This document shows, one piece after another, positions 57,501 to 64,000 of a stretch of 64,000 bases of DNA. The position numbers and the translations under genes are program-made. The first letter of the stretch is position 1; each line of letters begins with the position of its first letter. The notes below the pieces were generated by a model. That model was not told the DNA's origin and did not search any database. It saw nothing but the letters and a program-made list of their open reading frames with translations. The DNA comes from JACKAQ01 sp020634975 [NCBI: Calditrichia bacterium] (GTDB lineage Bacteria > Calditrichota > Calditrichia > RBG-13-44-9). The stretch is from the NCBI GenBank assembly GCA_020634975.1, contig JACKAQ010000007.1:57521-121520 (forward strand), given 5' to 3'.

Positions 57501-57592
57501 AAACGAAATCCCATCACACCCAAAACAATGACAATCAAAAATACCATCGTTGTGGCGATCGGGCGTTTGACAGCTGTATTTGTAATATTCAT
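54524..57592 (-). CDS. RND efflux transporter permease (HAE1/AcrB type)
   Basis: 1022 residues, the usual RND length. The protein starts NITNTAVKRPIATTMVFL, the typical first helix, with PKIEYPQLTVRTNYPNVGPEE after it. TM4 carries the proton-relay segment GLIVDNAIVVLEN, and the second half repeats it with GIVVNNAIVLVDYIN. It uses the proton gradient to export drugs or other hydrophobic compounds from the inner membrane or periplasm. It works with the adaptor encoded three bases upstream; no outer-membrane TolC-type gene is in the window. The substrate is not readable. Confidence 0.93.
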   Translation of the reverse strand: MNITNTAVKRPIATTMVFLIVIVLGVMGFRFLPVDLLPKIEYPQLTVRTNYPNVGPEEIETIITDRVENAVAGVPNVEVVRSQSEEGQSRVTLEFTQGTNIDEAANDVRAAIDRIRDDFPPEVESPRLWKFDPDNFPVVILGAKSSRDMEELTRILEREISQRFEQIPGAGSVDVWGGVYREIQVRLKRDRLASSQLSATDIQQALLRENVTLPGGDLREGVSDLYVRTRGEFQSVEEIANTIITLVDGRPIRIRDVAEVVDGYQDLNRLVQIDGQPMVRMGIRKQSGANTVEVAENARRVMTEINRERDDIELMMVIDQSDFIQNSINNVQQSAIWGGLLAILILYFFLRNGSTTFIIALSIPISIIATFGLLFFNGLTLNQMSFGGLALGIGLIVDNAIVVLENIVRQRENDKPLEESALIGTRQVSGAIVASTLTTMVIFLPIVFMQTISGMLFKELALVVVFALFCSLLVALTLVPMLGSRYLTIKSGDHRGTNLKSRIGQWLDRLEDSYAKLLNKAIHRRKTVFGITSAMLLVTLFLWPLIPVELAPQTDADEIDVDLEMAQGTNIAVVNEYLYELERIVRESTPMDQVRHLTIEIRPGDAEVELSLLGADERTIDSFELADQIRRNVEGKIPGAEVQVEAQSGLWMLRRLFGSAGGQAVQLELRGYDLALADQLALNIKQIMEQVPEIKDVRISRREGRPEQNLIVDREKIADLGLSVRDVAEVIQTNVGGSRAGVYREGGEEFPIVVRLQPEDRLSSLDLGNVSLRTNNGEIMPVSSVVRKERRRTPTSIERIDGQRVTYISANLQSGAALGDVILKVQERLRNVTLPGGFSLVFGGEFEEQQKAQGDFTLSILMALVLIYMVMAAQFERFLDPLIVMVAVPMAIIGVVPALLITGTSLNIQSLMGIVMLIGIVVNNAIVLVDYINLMRREQNLGVMEAVMQSGRLRLRPILMTTCTTVLGMLPLAFGTGAGGEIQAALARAVIGGLTVSTLITLVLIPAVYISANDLLDKVRAR

Positions 57593-57595
57593 AAT

Positions 57596-58957
57596 TTATG
57601 GTGATGTATGGGTTTGTCCACTGATTGATGCGGTATCGGTTTCCGCACTTTTTTTACGATTGATAACATCTTCCATCAAATCCTGACGCTGGATGTGCTG
57701 CAATTTTGCAACCCACTGCCAATCGACCGGACGAACGCGGGCGACGCCGGAATTGCCGGCCAACAAATTTTGTCCCATGGTGATCACCCAGTTACCCGGA
57801 TCAACGCCGCGAATCCCTGCTTCCATTCGCCCTTTGGCAACCACTTCCACCGGAACAAACTGGAAATCCACCGGATCGGTTAGCGGAATTTCCTGACGAT
57901 TTTTTATTTCGCCCACGTTTTCGGGTGTGCGATCCAGTTTAGTACGGCTAACGTAAACGCCGGTTTCGCCGGTAGCCGGATTTTCGTAAAGCGCGCTCAA
58001 CGGAATCAGCGTCGCCTGATCGCTTTCACCGTAAAAAATATCGACGGTTACGAACATGCCCGGTTTTAATTGTCCGTCGGGATTGGCGATATCGATTTCC
58101 GCCTCGGTGGTGTGCGAAACGGGGTGCAAAAACGGTGAAATGCGCGATAATTTTGCAGCCATCAACCCGTCTGCAGAGGAACTCTGGTTGTCGATTTCGG
58201 CGCGTTGACCTTCTTCGATATAATTGAGCATATGATCTGTCAGCACCATTTCCACCAAAACATTATCCAACTCACCAACCGTAAACAATCGATTGCTGCC
58301 GGATACGAGCATGCCGATTTCCGCGTTTCTGTTGCCGACGCGACCACTAACCGGCGATCGAATAACGGTTTGCGACAACGATTCTTCACGTTCCTGCACG
58401 GTTGCTTTCGCTTGTGCCACCCGCGCATTTGCAAGTTGCAGATCCGCTTCCGCAGAGATCGACTGGGTCTGGATTTGCTCCATTTCCGCAGTGCTGATCA
58501 ACCCCTGATTTGCCAGCGATGTTGATCGAGTGAGCTCCGATTGTATTTCGTTGAGTCGCGCCTCAGCCTGACGGGCTTGCGCAACGGCAATCTGATATCC
58601 GGCTTTGGCTTGCTGCAGGCGTTCGCGGAATTCTTTATCGCGCAGGCGAATGAGCGGTTGTCCGCGCTTAACTGTGTCGCCGTTTTTCACCAGCACGTCG
58701 ACAACCACTGCGTTAATTTCGGGATAAATGGAAACCTGGTTTTTCGCTTTCACAACACCGTTAAGCCGTTGGATTAACGGCAGCGATCCGGTTTTGCTTT
58801 GCACCGCTTCCACAGCGGGAACAACAAGGCTGGTGGCTTTTTCCGGAGAGCCGGATTGCCCGGAACAACCGGTGAAAAACAGAGCGGCTATTGCCAACAT
58901 CATCACTGTGATTAACGTTTTTAGCATTTGGGGAAAAATTGCTCGATGTATTGTCAT
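57596..58957 (-). CDS. RND periplasmic adaptor (membrane fusion lipoprotein)
   Basis: 453 residues. A lipoprotein signal ends in FFTGC (Cys about residue 30). A biotinyl-lipoyl-like barrel begins GVVKAKNQVSIYPEINAVVVDVLVKNG with the coiled coil (RERLQQAKAGYQIAVAQARQAEAR) inserted, followed by a beta-barrel domain. This is the normal AcrA/MexA layout. The ATG ten codons later is a possible start. It links the permease to an outer-membrane channel not present here. It is the first gene of the leftward operon. Confidence 0.93.
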   Translation of the reverse strand: MTIHRAIFPQMLKTLITVMMLAIAALFFTGCSGQSGSPEKATSLVVPAVEAVQSKTGSLPLIQRLNGVVKAKNQVSIYPEINAVVVDVLVKNGDTVKRGQPLIRLRDKEFRERLQQAKAGYQIAVAQARQAEARLNEIQSELTRSTSLANQGLISTAEMEQIQTQSISAEADLQLANARVAQAKATVQEREESLSQTVIRSPVSGRVGNRNAEIGMLVSGSNRLFTVGELDNVLVEMVLTDHMLNYIEEGQRAEIDNQSSSADGLMAAKLSRISPFLHPVSHTTEAEIDIANPDGQLKPGMFVTVDIFYGESDQATLIPLSALYENPATGETGVYVSRTKLDRTPENVGEIKNRQEIPLTDPVDFQFVPVEVVAKGRMEAGIRGVDPGNWVITMGQNLLAGNSGVARVRPVDWQWVAKLQHIQRQDLMEDVINRKKSAETDTASISGQTHTSP

Positions 58958-59484
58958 TCCATATCTCTGATTGAATTATTGGGTAATGCGTTTACACAAC
59001 GCAATGTTTGTTTGCTACTCGTTTGAGACGCTCCGGTTCCGGAAAATCGTTACAATGCTTTGGGAATCGCCAAATTGAATTCCCCGAAATATTACAAAAT
59101 CAATACTGATTTTGCTAAATATCTGGATGAAATTCAACACCTTTCGAAAGTATTATCGAACTTGTGTGATTTTGGTAAAAATGCCAACTACATCGTGATC
59201 CGGAGAAACAGATGAGGATATTTTTTTCCCGGATAGTAAAACGAACTCTGTTTGTGTAATCAATAATTATATTATGAAAATCCCTTGGTTTCTGATGCAA
59301 TTGCTTTGACTTTCGGTTAATTATGAAACCTGAAAAAATGATTGGTTTAGTCCGTTTCTGATACGCTTATAACTTTAACTGGAATGATTCACCAATATTT
59401 TTCCTAAAGCATCGCGAACCGCCTCCGATTATCACTGTTAAATCACATAAAACAATCATTTACAGGAATTAGGAGGAATTTATT
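58958..59484. other. Intergenic region without recognised gene
   Basis: About 520 AT-rich bases between divergent genes. I see no convincing gene; only a good ribosome site (AGGAGGAAT at about 59471) before the small gene at 59485. The RND promoter and that gene's promoter should lie here. Confidence 0.4.
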
Positions 59485-59970
59485 ATGGCATTTGAGAATC
59501 GCGTTTCTATCGAGATTGCGGCTGAGGACAAGCTGGCTATTGAAGATGCGCTGAACACCCTAAAAACCAAACTGCTGCCATACCTGCATTCGCTGACAGC
59601 GCAGGATCGCCGGGAGTTGCCCAAGATGAATGACGGTACATCGCCGTTTGTGCAAAAGTCTTTGGAATATGCCCAGGCGAACACATCTCTGCTGCCGGCA
59701 TTTGTGGATTTAAATGAGTTGAAGAAAGATGTGGATGCGGTAACCGAATTAACCCAATTTCTGCGGAAAGTGGAAGAACTGCAGCATTTGCTGGATGATA
59801 CGGTCGTATTAGCCGGCAGTGAAGCGTATCAGGCGTCTCTGGCGTTTTATAACTCCGTAAAGCTGGGTGCACGAATGAACGTTCCGGGTGCCCAGAATAT
59901 TTATCAGGATTTGAAGCAGCGCTTTGCCAAATCCCCCAGAGTTGTGGAGCCGGAAACACCGGGTGAGTAG
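59485..59970 (+). CDS. Small helical protein of unknown function
   Basis: 161 residues with a strong Shine-Dalgarno (AGGAGGAAT). No signal peptide, membrane segment or known motif. The sequence is mostly amphipathic helix: AAEDKLAIEDALNTLKTKLLPYLH, DVDAVTELTQFLRKVEELQHLLDD, LAFYNSVKLGARMNVPGAQNIYQDLKQRF. It reads like a conserved hypothetical cytosolic protein. It stands alone with its own terminator just before the two NACHT genes, so a functional link to them is possible but unproved. Confidence 0.65.
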   Translation: MAFENRVSIEIAAEDKLAIEDALNTLKTKLLPYLHSLTAQDRRELPKMNDGTSPFVQKSLEYAQANTSLLPAFVDLNELKKDVDAVTELTQFLRKVEELQHLLDDTVVLAGSEAYQASLAFYNSVKLGARMNVPGAQNIYQDLKQRFAKSPRVVEPETPGE

Positions 59971-59997
59971 GTATTGGTATTAAAAAATTTTTACAAA

Positions 59998-60033
59998 CAA
60001 TAAAGCCTCGGCAGATTTGTCGGGGCTTTATTG
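59998..60033. terminator. Hairpin terminator after the small helical gene
   Basis: A 13-base stem (59998-60010 with 60021-60033, one T-G wobble) around a ten-base loop, with A- and T-rich flanks. It can act in either direction. Confidence 0.75.
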
Positions 60034-60185
60034 TTTATTCTTGAAGGTGCTGAACAAAACATTCTTGTTTTTAGCTTACCAAATAATCATTTATTATTAT
60101 AAATTCCATTATTACATTCTATGACGACTTTCATAAATTGTCTTAAATCAATTACAAGAAATATTCCATATCTGATCAGGATAAT

Positions 60186-61988
60186 ATGACGAAATTGTTG
60201 GCGTTACTAAATTTTCTAGTAAAGATTAAGCCATATTTAAATGAATGGTGGTCGTCATGGAGATTATCGTATTTTTCAGATGAAGATTTTCAAAATGCAA
60301 CCAAATATTATGTCAAACCACACTGCCAAAAAATCGATCCAGCGACAATTATTGATTCTCAAAACGCTAAGATTAAACGCTATGATTTATTTGAGACAAT
60401 TAATTATTTGTTGGAACAACCTGATAAATACAAATACATAATGATATTTGGTGAAACCGGTACTGGAAAAACCTCATTTTTATTGAATTTTTACTACGAA
60501 TATAAATCTCTAAAGTTATTTAAACGCACTCGGATAAAAGTAATCCCACTGGGTTTCGTAAAAAATTTAAGTGAGGTAATTAATAAAATTGGTAACAAAA
60601 GCAATACTGTATTATGTCTTGATGCCCTTGACGAGGACACTCTAATGCATGACAGTGCTGATTCAAATAAATACCAAGAAAGAATATGGGAAATTTGTCA
60701 ACAAACATATGAATTTAGAAATGTCATTATTACATGCAGAAGTCAATTTTTCCCTAAAGATGTCATCACAAAGCTATCTACAAATATTAACAAGCCTGGT
60801 TCAGTAGGGATGGGTGAGAGCGGTGAATATACATTTAAAAAGCTTTATATTTCATACTTTAACAATTCACAAATACGCGAATACTTAAAAAAACGATTTC
60901 CAGATGACCTAGAAAAATTCCAGAAAAGCTTAAATAAGGCTAATGATTTGGTTGGGCGAATTCCAGAATTAACCATGCGTCCAATGATTTTGGCATATAT
61001 TGATGATTTACTTAATAAAAATATTGACTATACATATCAAATATATGAATCTATAGTAGATGCATGGATCAACCGTGAAAAGTATTGGGAAAACAAGGAT
61101 TTAAGAAGGTTTTCAGAACAGCTCGCGGTTCATATCTATACTCAAAGCGTAAAGACGCATGGCGTTGCTGCTATACCATTATATGAATTGCAGCAATTTG
61201 AGAATGGCGATAAAATAAAACGTTGGAAAATTTCTGGTCGTTCTTTGCTGAATCATGATGCCGAGGGTAATTACAAATTTGCCCATCGTTCTATCATGGA
61301 ATTTTTGTTTGTAACGCGATTTCTAAAAATGGTTCCCAAAGATCGCGAGGAACTTCCATGGACAAAAGTGATGGTCAATTTTTTGTCAGAAATATTGATA
61401 AATAATCAATACAGGGGTGAATTAAACAAGTTGAATTGCGAAAAAATTGACCTGAATGCTTTATTATTATTCGAGAAATATAAACCAATACAATTACGGA
61501 GAGAGCCAAAAACTATTTCAGATAAAGATGCAAAGAGGATGATTTTGATTAATGAATTTTTTGATGAAAATCTAAATCCCAAGGGCAAAAGTCTTAAACA
61601 TCGGTTTATACCTTATGGCGAAAAAAACAAAAGTATTTTTGATTTAGCGACGGGTTTGATTTGGCAACAGTCAGGTTCTATGGATGAATTAACATGGCAA
61701 AAAGCACACCAATATATTCAAGAAATAAATAAAAATCATACTGCAGGTTCAAATATTTGGCGACTTCCAACACTTGATGAAGCAATGTCATTAATGGAAG
61801 CAGTAAGGAAGAAAGAGCAGTTATATATTGATCCGGTTTTTGATACAACCCAAAGCTGGATTTGGACAGGAGATTTAAATTCTGATTCTGTTGCATGGAA
61901 TGTTAGATATAGTGATGGCATATGTGATAAAAACTACATATTGAATAGCAACTTTGTGCGTGCTGTTCGTTCAGCTAAATCTAATTGA
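60186..61988 (+). CDS. NACHT-type STAND NTPase with C-terminal DUF1566 (Lcl) domain
   Basis: 600 residues. Residues about 1-80 are a leader with a hydrophobic start (LLALLNFLV) and a conserved YYVKPHC. The NTPase has Walker A GETGTGKT (89-96), Walker B LCLDALDED (about 143-151) and a sensor-like ITCRSQFF. A winged-helix/helical part follows (RPMILAYIDDLL, AHRSIMEFLFVTRFL). Residues about 490-600 form a DUF1566 domain: GLIWQQSGS, IWRLPT, IDPVFDTTQSWIWTG and FVRAVRS. STAND NTPases of this shape are often intracellular sensors in antiviral or signalling systems, with the C-terminus binding the ligand. The gene is much more AT-rich than its neighbours, which suggests transfer. A tandem relative follows. 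Confidence 0.88.
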   Translation: MTKLLALLNFLVKIKPYLNEWWSSWRLSYFSDEDFQNATKYYVKPHCQKIDPATIIDSQNAKIKRYDLFETINYLLEQPDKYKYIMIFGETGTGKTSFLLNFYYEYKSLKLFKRTRIKVIPLGFVKNLSEVINKIGNKSNTVLCLDALDEDTLMHDSADSNKYQERIWEICQQTYEFRNVIITCRSQFFPKDVITKLSTNINKPGSVGMGESGEYTFKKLYISYFNNSQIREYLKKRFPDDLEKFQKSLNKANDLVGRIPELTMRPMILAYIDDLLNKNIDYTYQIYESIVDAWINREKYWENKDLRRFSEQLAVHIYTQSVKTHGVAAIPLYELQQFENGDKIKRWKISGRSLLNHDAEGNYKFAHRSIMEFLFVTRFLKMVPKDREELPWTKVMVNFLSEILINNQYRGELNKLNCEKIDLNALLLFEKYKPIQLRREPKTISDKDAKRMILINEFFDENLNPKGKSLKHRFIPYGEKNKSIFDLATGLIWQQSGSMDELTWQKAHQYIQEINKNHTAGSNIWRLPTLDEAMSLMEAVRKKEQLYIDPVFDTTQSWIWTGDLNSDSVAWNVRYSDGICDKNYILNSNFVRAVRSAKSN

Positions 61989-62075
61989 ACACAAGTGCTA
62001 ACTCATCAAAGAGCGGCGGATTGCCAAAATCGTGGAATATTCATCTGAATAGGATTCTTGATAATTGAGGCTCGA

Positions 62076-64000
62076 ATGAATACAGCTAAAGAAAGCTTTA
62101 TAAAAACCTACTCAACCCCGATCAGTTCACGCTGGTTAACCTATTTGCGATTTTCGGGTGGTTGTTGCTGTTGTTCCACTTTTTTCAACCTACCCTTAAT
62201 GACCGCCATCGCCATCAGTGTGGGAATACTTCTCGGGGTTATTCTGATGATTGTTGCTGCATGGCAATGGAATCAATGGCGCAAGGAAAAAGTGTTGGAA
62301 CAGAACCTGCCGACATTTTACCCAAAAGCCGTGATCCGTTTTTCAACGCAGTATTACCTCCGCCCATATTGTTCGGAAAAGGATCCCTCTGATCTTGATG
62401 CCAAGGGATTAAAAAATCATCCCAAAACAAAGGTATTCAAAACCTTTGACCACTATTTGTCCGGTGATACCGTCGATCGCTTCATTACCCTGTTGGGTGG
62501 CTCAGGGACCGGCAAAACCTCCTTTGTGCTAAATTACTTTGCATTAAACCAGCGACGGCTTCGCAAGCAAGGGCGAACAATGAAAGTCATACCGCTTGGG
62601 ACCCCTGACGTCGATGCCCAAATTGCCGAAATAGAAAACAAGAAATTAACAATACTGTTTTTGGATGGGTTTGATGAAAACGTTGATGCGTTTAAAAGAC
62701 CCGTAGAGAGGCTGATGGAACTTTGGAAGCAATGCGAGGAATTTAACAAAGTTATCATTACCAGCCGCACACAGTTTTTACCGAAGACAAGAACATCCCC
62801 GCATTACAAACATCCCCTATTATGGTCCAAAGTCTGCCAATATGCCGAGTAATTATCGTAACACGATACTTTACTTGTTACCCTTTGAAAACTGGCAGGT
62901 GAGAAGATACATCTGGCGCCGGTTTCACTACTGGAAACTGTTAAATATACGCAAGGCATTTAAGATTAAAGACAAGATTCCTACGTTAAGTATACGTCCC
63001 ATGCTGCTTGCATATATACCCGATTTGATCGAGGATAAGGATGTGAAAAACCGGGATTACCGGAATTCTTTTGAGATATATGAGAAGATGGTAGATGCAT
63101 GGATGAAGCGGGAAGAGGGAATTCTGGAAAACACCTCCATTGCGAACTTGCAGGAATTTTCGGAAAGGTTGGCAGTGGATTTATATACCAAAAGCGAGCA
63201 GCGTAGTGCTGCCCGTATACACCATGAAGAGCTTGAGCCATTGGCGCAGAGATGGGAAATTGATCTCAACAAATTTCAGATAAGCAGCCGCTCCCTGCTA
63301 AACCGCGATGCATTGGGATATTACAAATTTGCCCATAGAACGTTTATGGAGTTTTTATTTATGCAGCGATTTTTAAAATGGGATCCTCAAACGCTGAAAT
63401 CGCCGTGGAACGCTCAAATACAGACGTTTTTCAAGGAAGCAATTCTCCTCTTGCGTGAAAGGGGTGAATTACTGCCTTTTTCTTTACAAGGCGTGAAAAT
63501 CGATGAAAATGAAATAAAAGAACCGGTGAAGTTAAGAGCAACCCCTCTTAATCCGTTTGAAGAGGCACAGGTTGCAGAAATGATCAAAAAGGAAAATTTT
63601 TTCGATATTCATAAAAATAAAACAGGCAAGGGATTCATTCATGATTACCAGATCTATATCAAAAAGGGTGAAAAAGTAGTCATCGATTATAGAACCAATT
63701 TAATGTGGCAGCAGTCGGGTTCTCAGGAGCCTGATTACTATAAAAAAGCTCAGACATACATAAAACACCTAAATGATAGCAAGTTTGCTGGATACGATAA
63801 TTGGCGCTTACCAACGCTTGAAGAAGCGATGTCGCTAATGGAGCGTGAAAAGAAGAACGCCGACCTTTACATTGACCCGATGTTTGATACGAAGCAGCGC
63901 TATATCTGGACAGCGGATCGCTATAGCGCCTCCGGCGCGTGGAACGTCGTCTTCGACCTCGGTTACTGCAATCATATCGGTGTCGACATCCTCGATATCT
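62076..64000 (+). CDS. Second NACHT-DUF1566 protein, frameshifted and cut by the window end
   Basis: Starts at ATG 62076 (or 62199). Residues about 42-63 are a membrane helix (IAISVGILLGVILMIVAAW), then RFSTQYYLRPYC, Walker A GGSGTGKT (141-148) and Walker B ILFLDGFDEN. The frame stops at 62852 after ITSRTQFLPK, but the same protein continues in another frame, open from 62707 to the window end: WQVRRYIWRRF, LSIRPMLLAYIPDLI, AHRTFMEFLFMQRFL, then the DUF1566 blocks NLMWQQSGS, DNWRLPTLEEAMSLM and YIDPMFDTKQRYIWT. The shift lies between about 62780 and 62850. The product lacks its 3' end. The last 100 bases are GC-rich and variable-region-like. Confidence 0.8.
63901..64000 (+). other. Candidate DGR variable region in the DUF1566 domain (truncated by window edge)
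   Basis: After a conserved GCG TGG (Ala-Trp, 63937-63942), all 19 codons from 63943 to 63999 end in C or T, and the bases turn GC-rich against an AT-rich gene. Such NNY codons arise when adenines in AAY codons of a template are replaced. The first NACHT gene has no such pattern at the matching place. Confidence 0.55.

Noticed and set aside
59115-59300. 61-codon leftward frame in the intergenic region
   Set aside because: No ribosome site, no recognisable composition, and random frames of this size are expected in AT-rich DNA.
61880-61988. DGR variable region in the first NACHT gene
   Set aside because: Codons there are AT-rich and mixed in the third base (many ending in A or G); no NNY run, unlike the second copy.

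Overview
The window looks like a chromosomal piece of a Gram-negative bacterium from the Calditrichota / Ignavibacteria / Bacteroidota-like part of the tree. The grounds are several secreted proteins ending in type IX secretion (T9SS) sorting domains of the NYPNPFNP type, a PorV/PorQ-like outer-membrane protein, a TonB-dependent receptor with a carboxypeptidase-regulatory-like N-terminal domain, and an RND efflux pair. I assign no species. Coding density is high. I saw no rRNA or tRNA gene, CRISPR array or transposase.

Layout. (1) 1-6.8 kb: the tail of an aldehyde-dehydrogenase-type gene, a small secreted DUF1566 (Lcl) protein, and a leftward three-gene unit of permease, hydantoinase/oxoprolinase-type ATPase and Na+/solute symporter. 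A palindromic operator-like site at 6843-6869 lies between this unit and the rightward genes. (2) 6.9-35.2 kb: a long rightward carbohydrate locus with an FAD-dependent oxidoreductase, three GHL10-type glycoside-hydrolase-like proteins, a TonB receptor, PorV-like and other barrel proteins, T9SS cargo proteins, a ROK regulator, a giant repeat protein broken by a frameshift, a GH38 alpha-mannosidase, a DUF4434 protein and an AGE-family epimerase. (3) 35.2-39.1 kb: a redox operon (H-protein-like, four-cluster ferredoxin, NrfD, second H-protein-like) behind a sigma-54 promoter. (4) 39.2-54.2 kb leftward: archaemetzincin, a sigma-54-dependent response regulator and a histidine kinase with a periplasmic CxxCH motif, then a nearly complete haem pathway from glutamyl-tRNA to haem (hemX-like, hemA, C, D, E, N, Y, B, L, H). 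(5) 54.5-59 kb leftward: RND pump and adaptor. (6) 59.5-64 kb: a small helical protein and two tandem NACHT-type STAND NTPases, each ending in a DUF1566/Lcl domain.

How it fits together. The carbohydrate locus probably binds, exports enzymes for and degrades a mannose-containing glycan, and the epimerase then handles the released sugar. The haem operon, the haem-c-type sensor kinase, the sigma-54 activator and the sigma-54 promoter of the NrfD operon suggest a linked redox-sensing and electron-transfer module.

The most unusual region is the right edge. The second NACHT-DUF1566 gene runs off the window inside its DUF1566 domain. There, 19 of 19 consecutive codons after a conserved Trp end in C or T, and composition becomes GC-rich, unlike the rest of the gene or its neighbour. 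That is what the variable region of a diversity-generating retroelement (DGR) looks like, so these may be retroelement-diversified intracellular STAND receptors. The reverse transcriptase and template repeat, if present, lie beyond 64000.

Two genes (around 26660 and between 62780 and 62850) carry single frameshifts that could be real or assembly errors.
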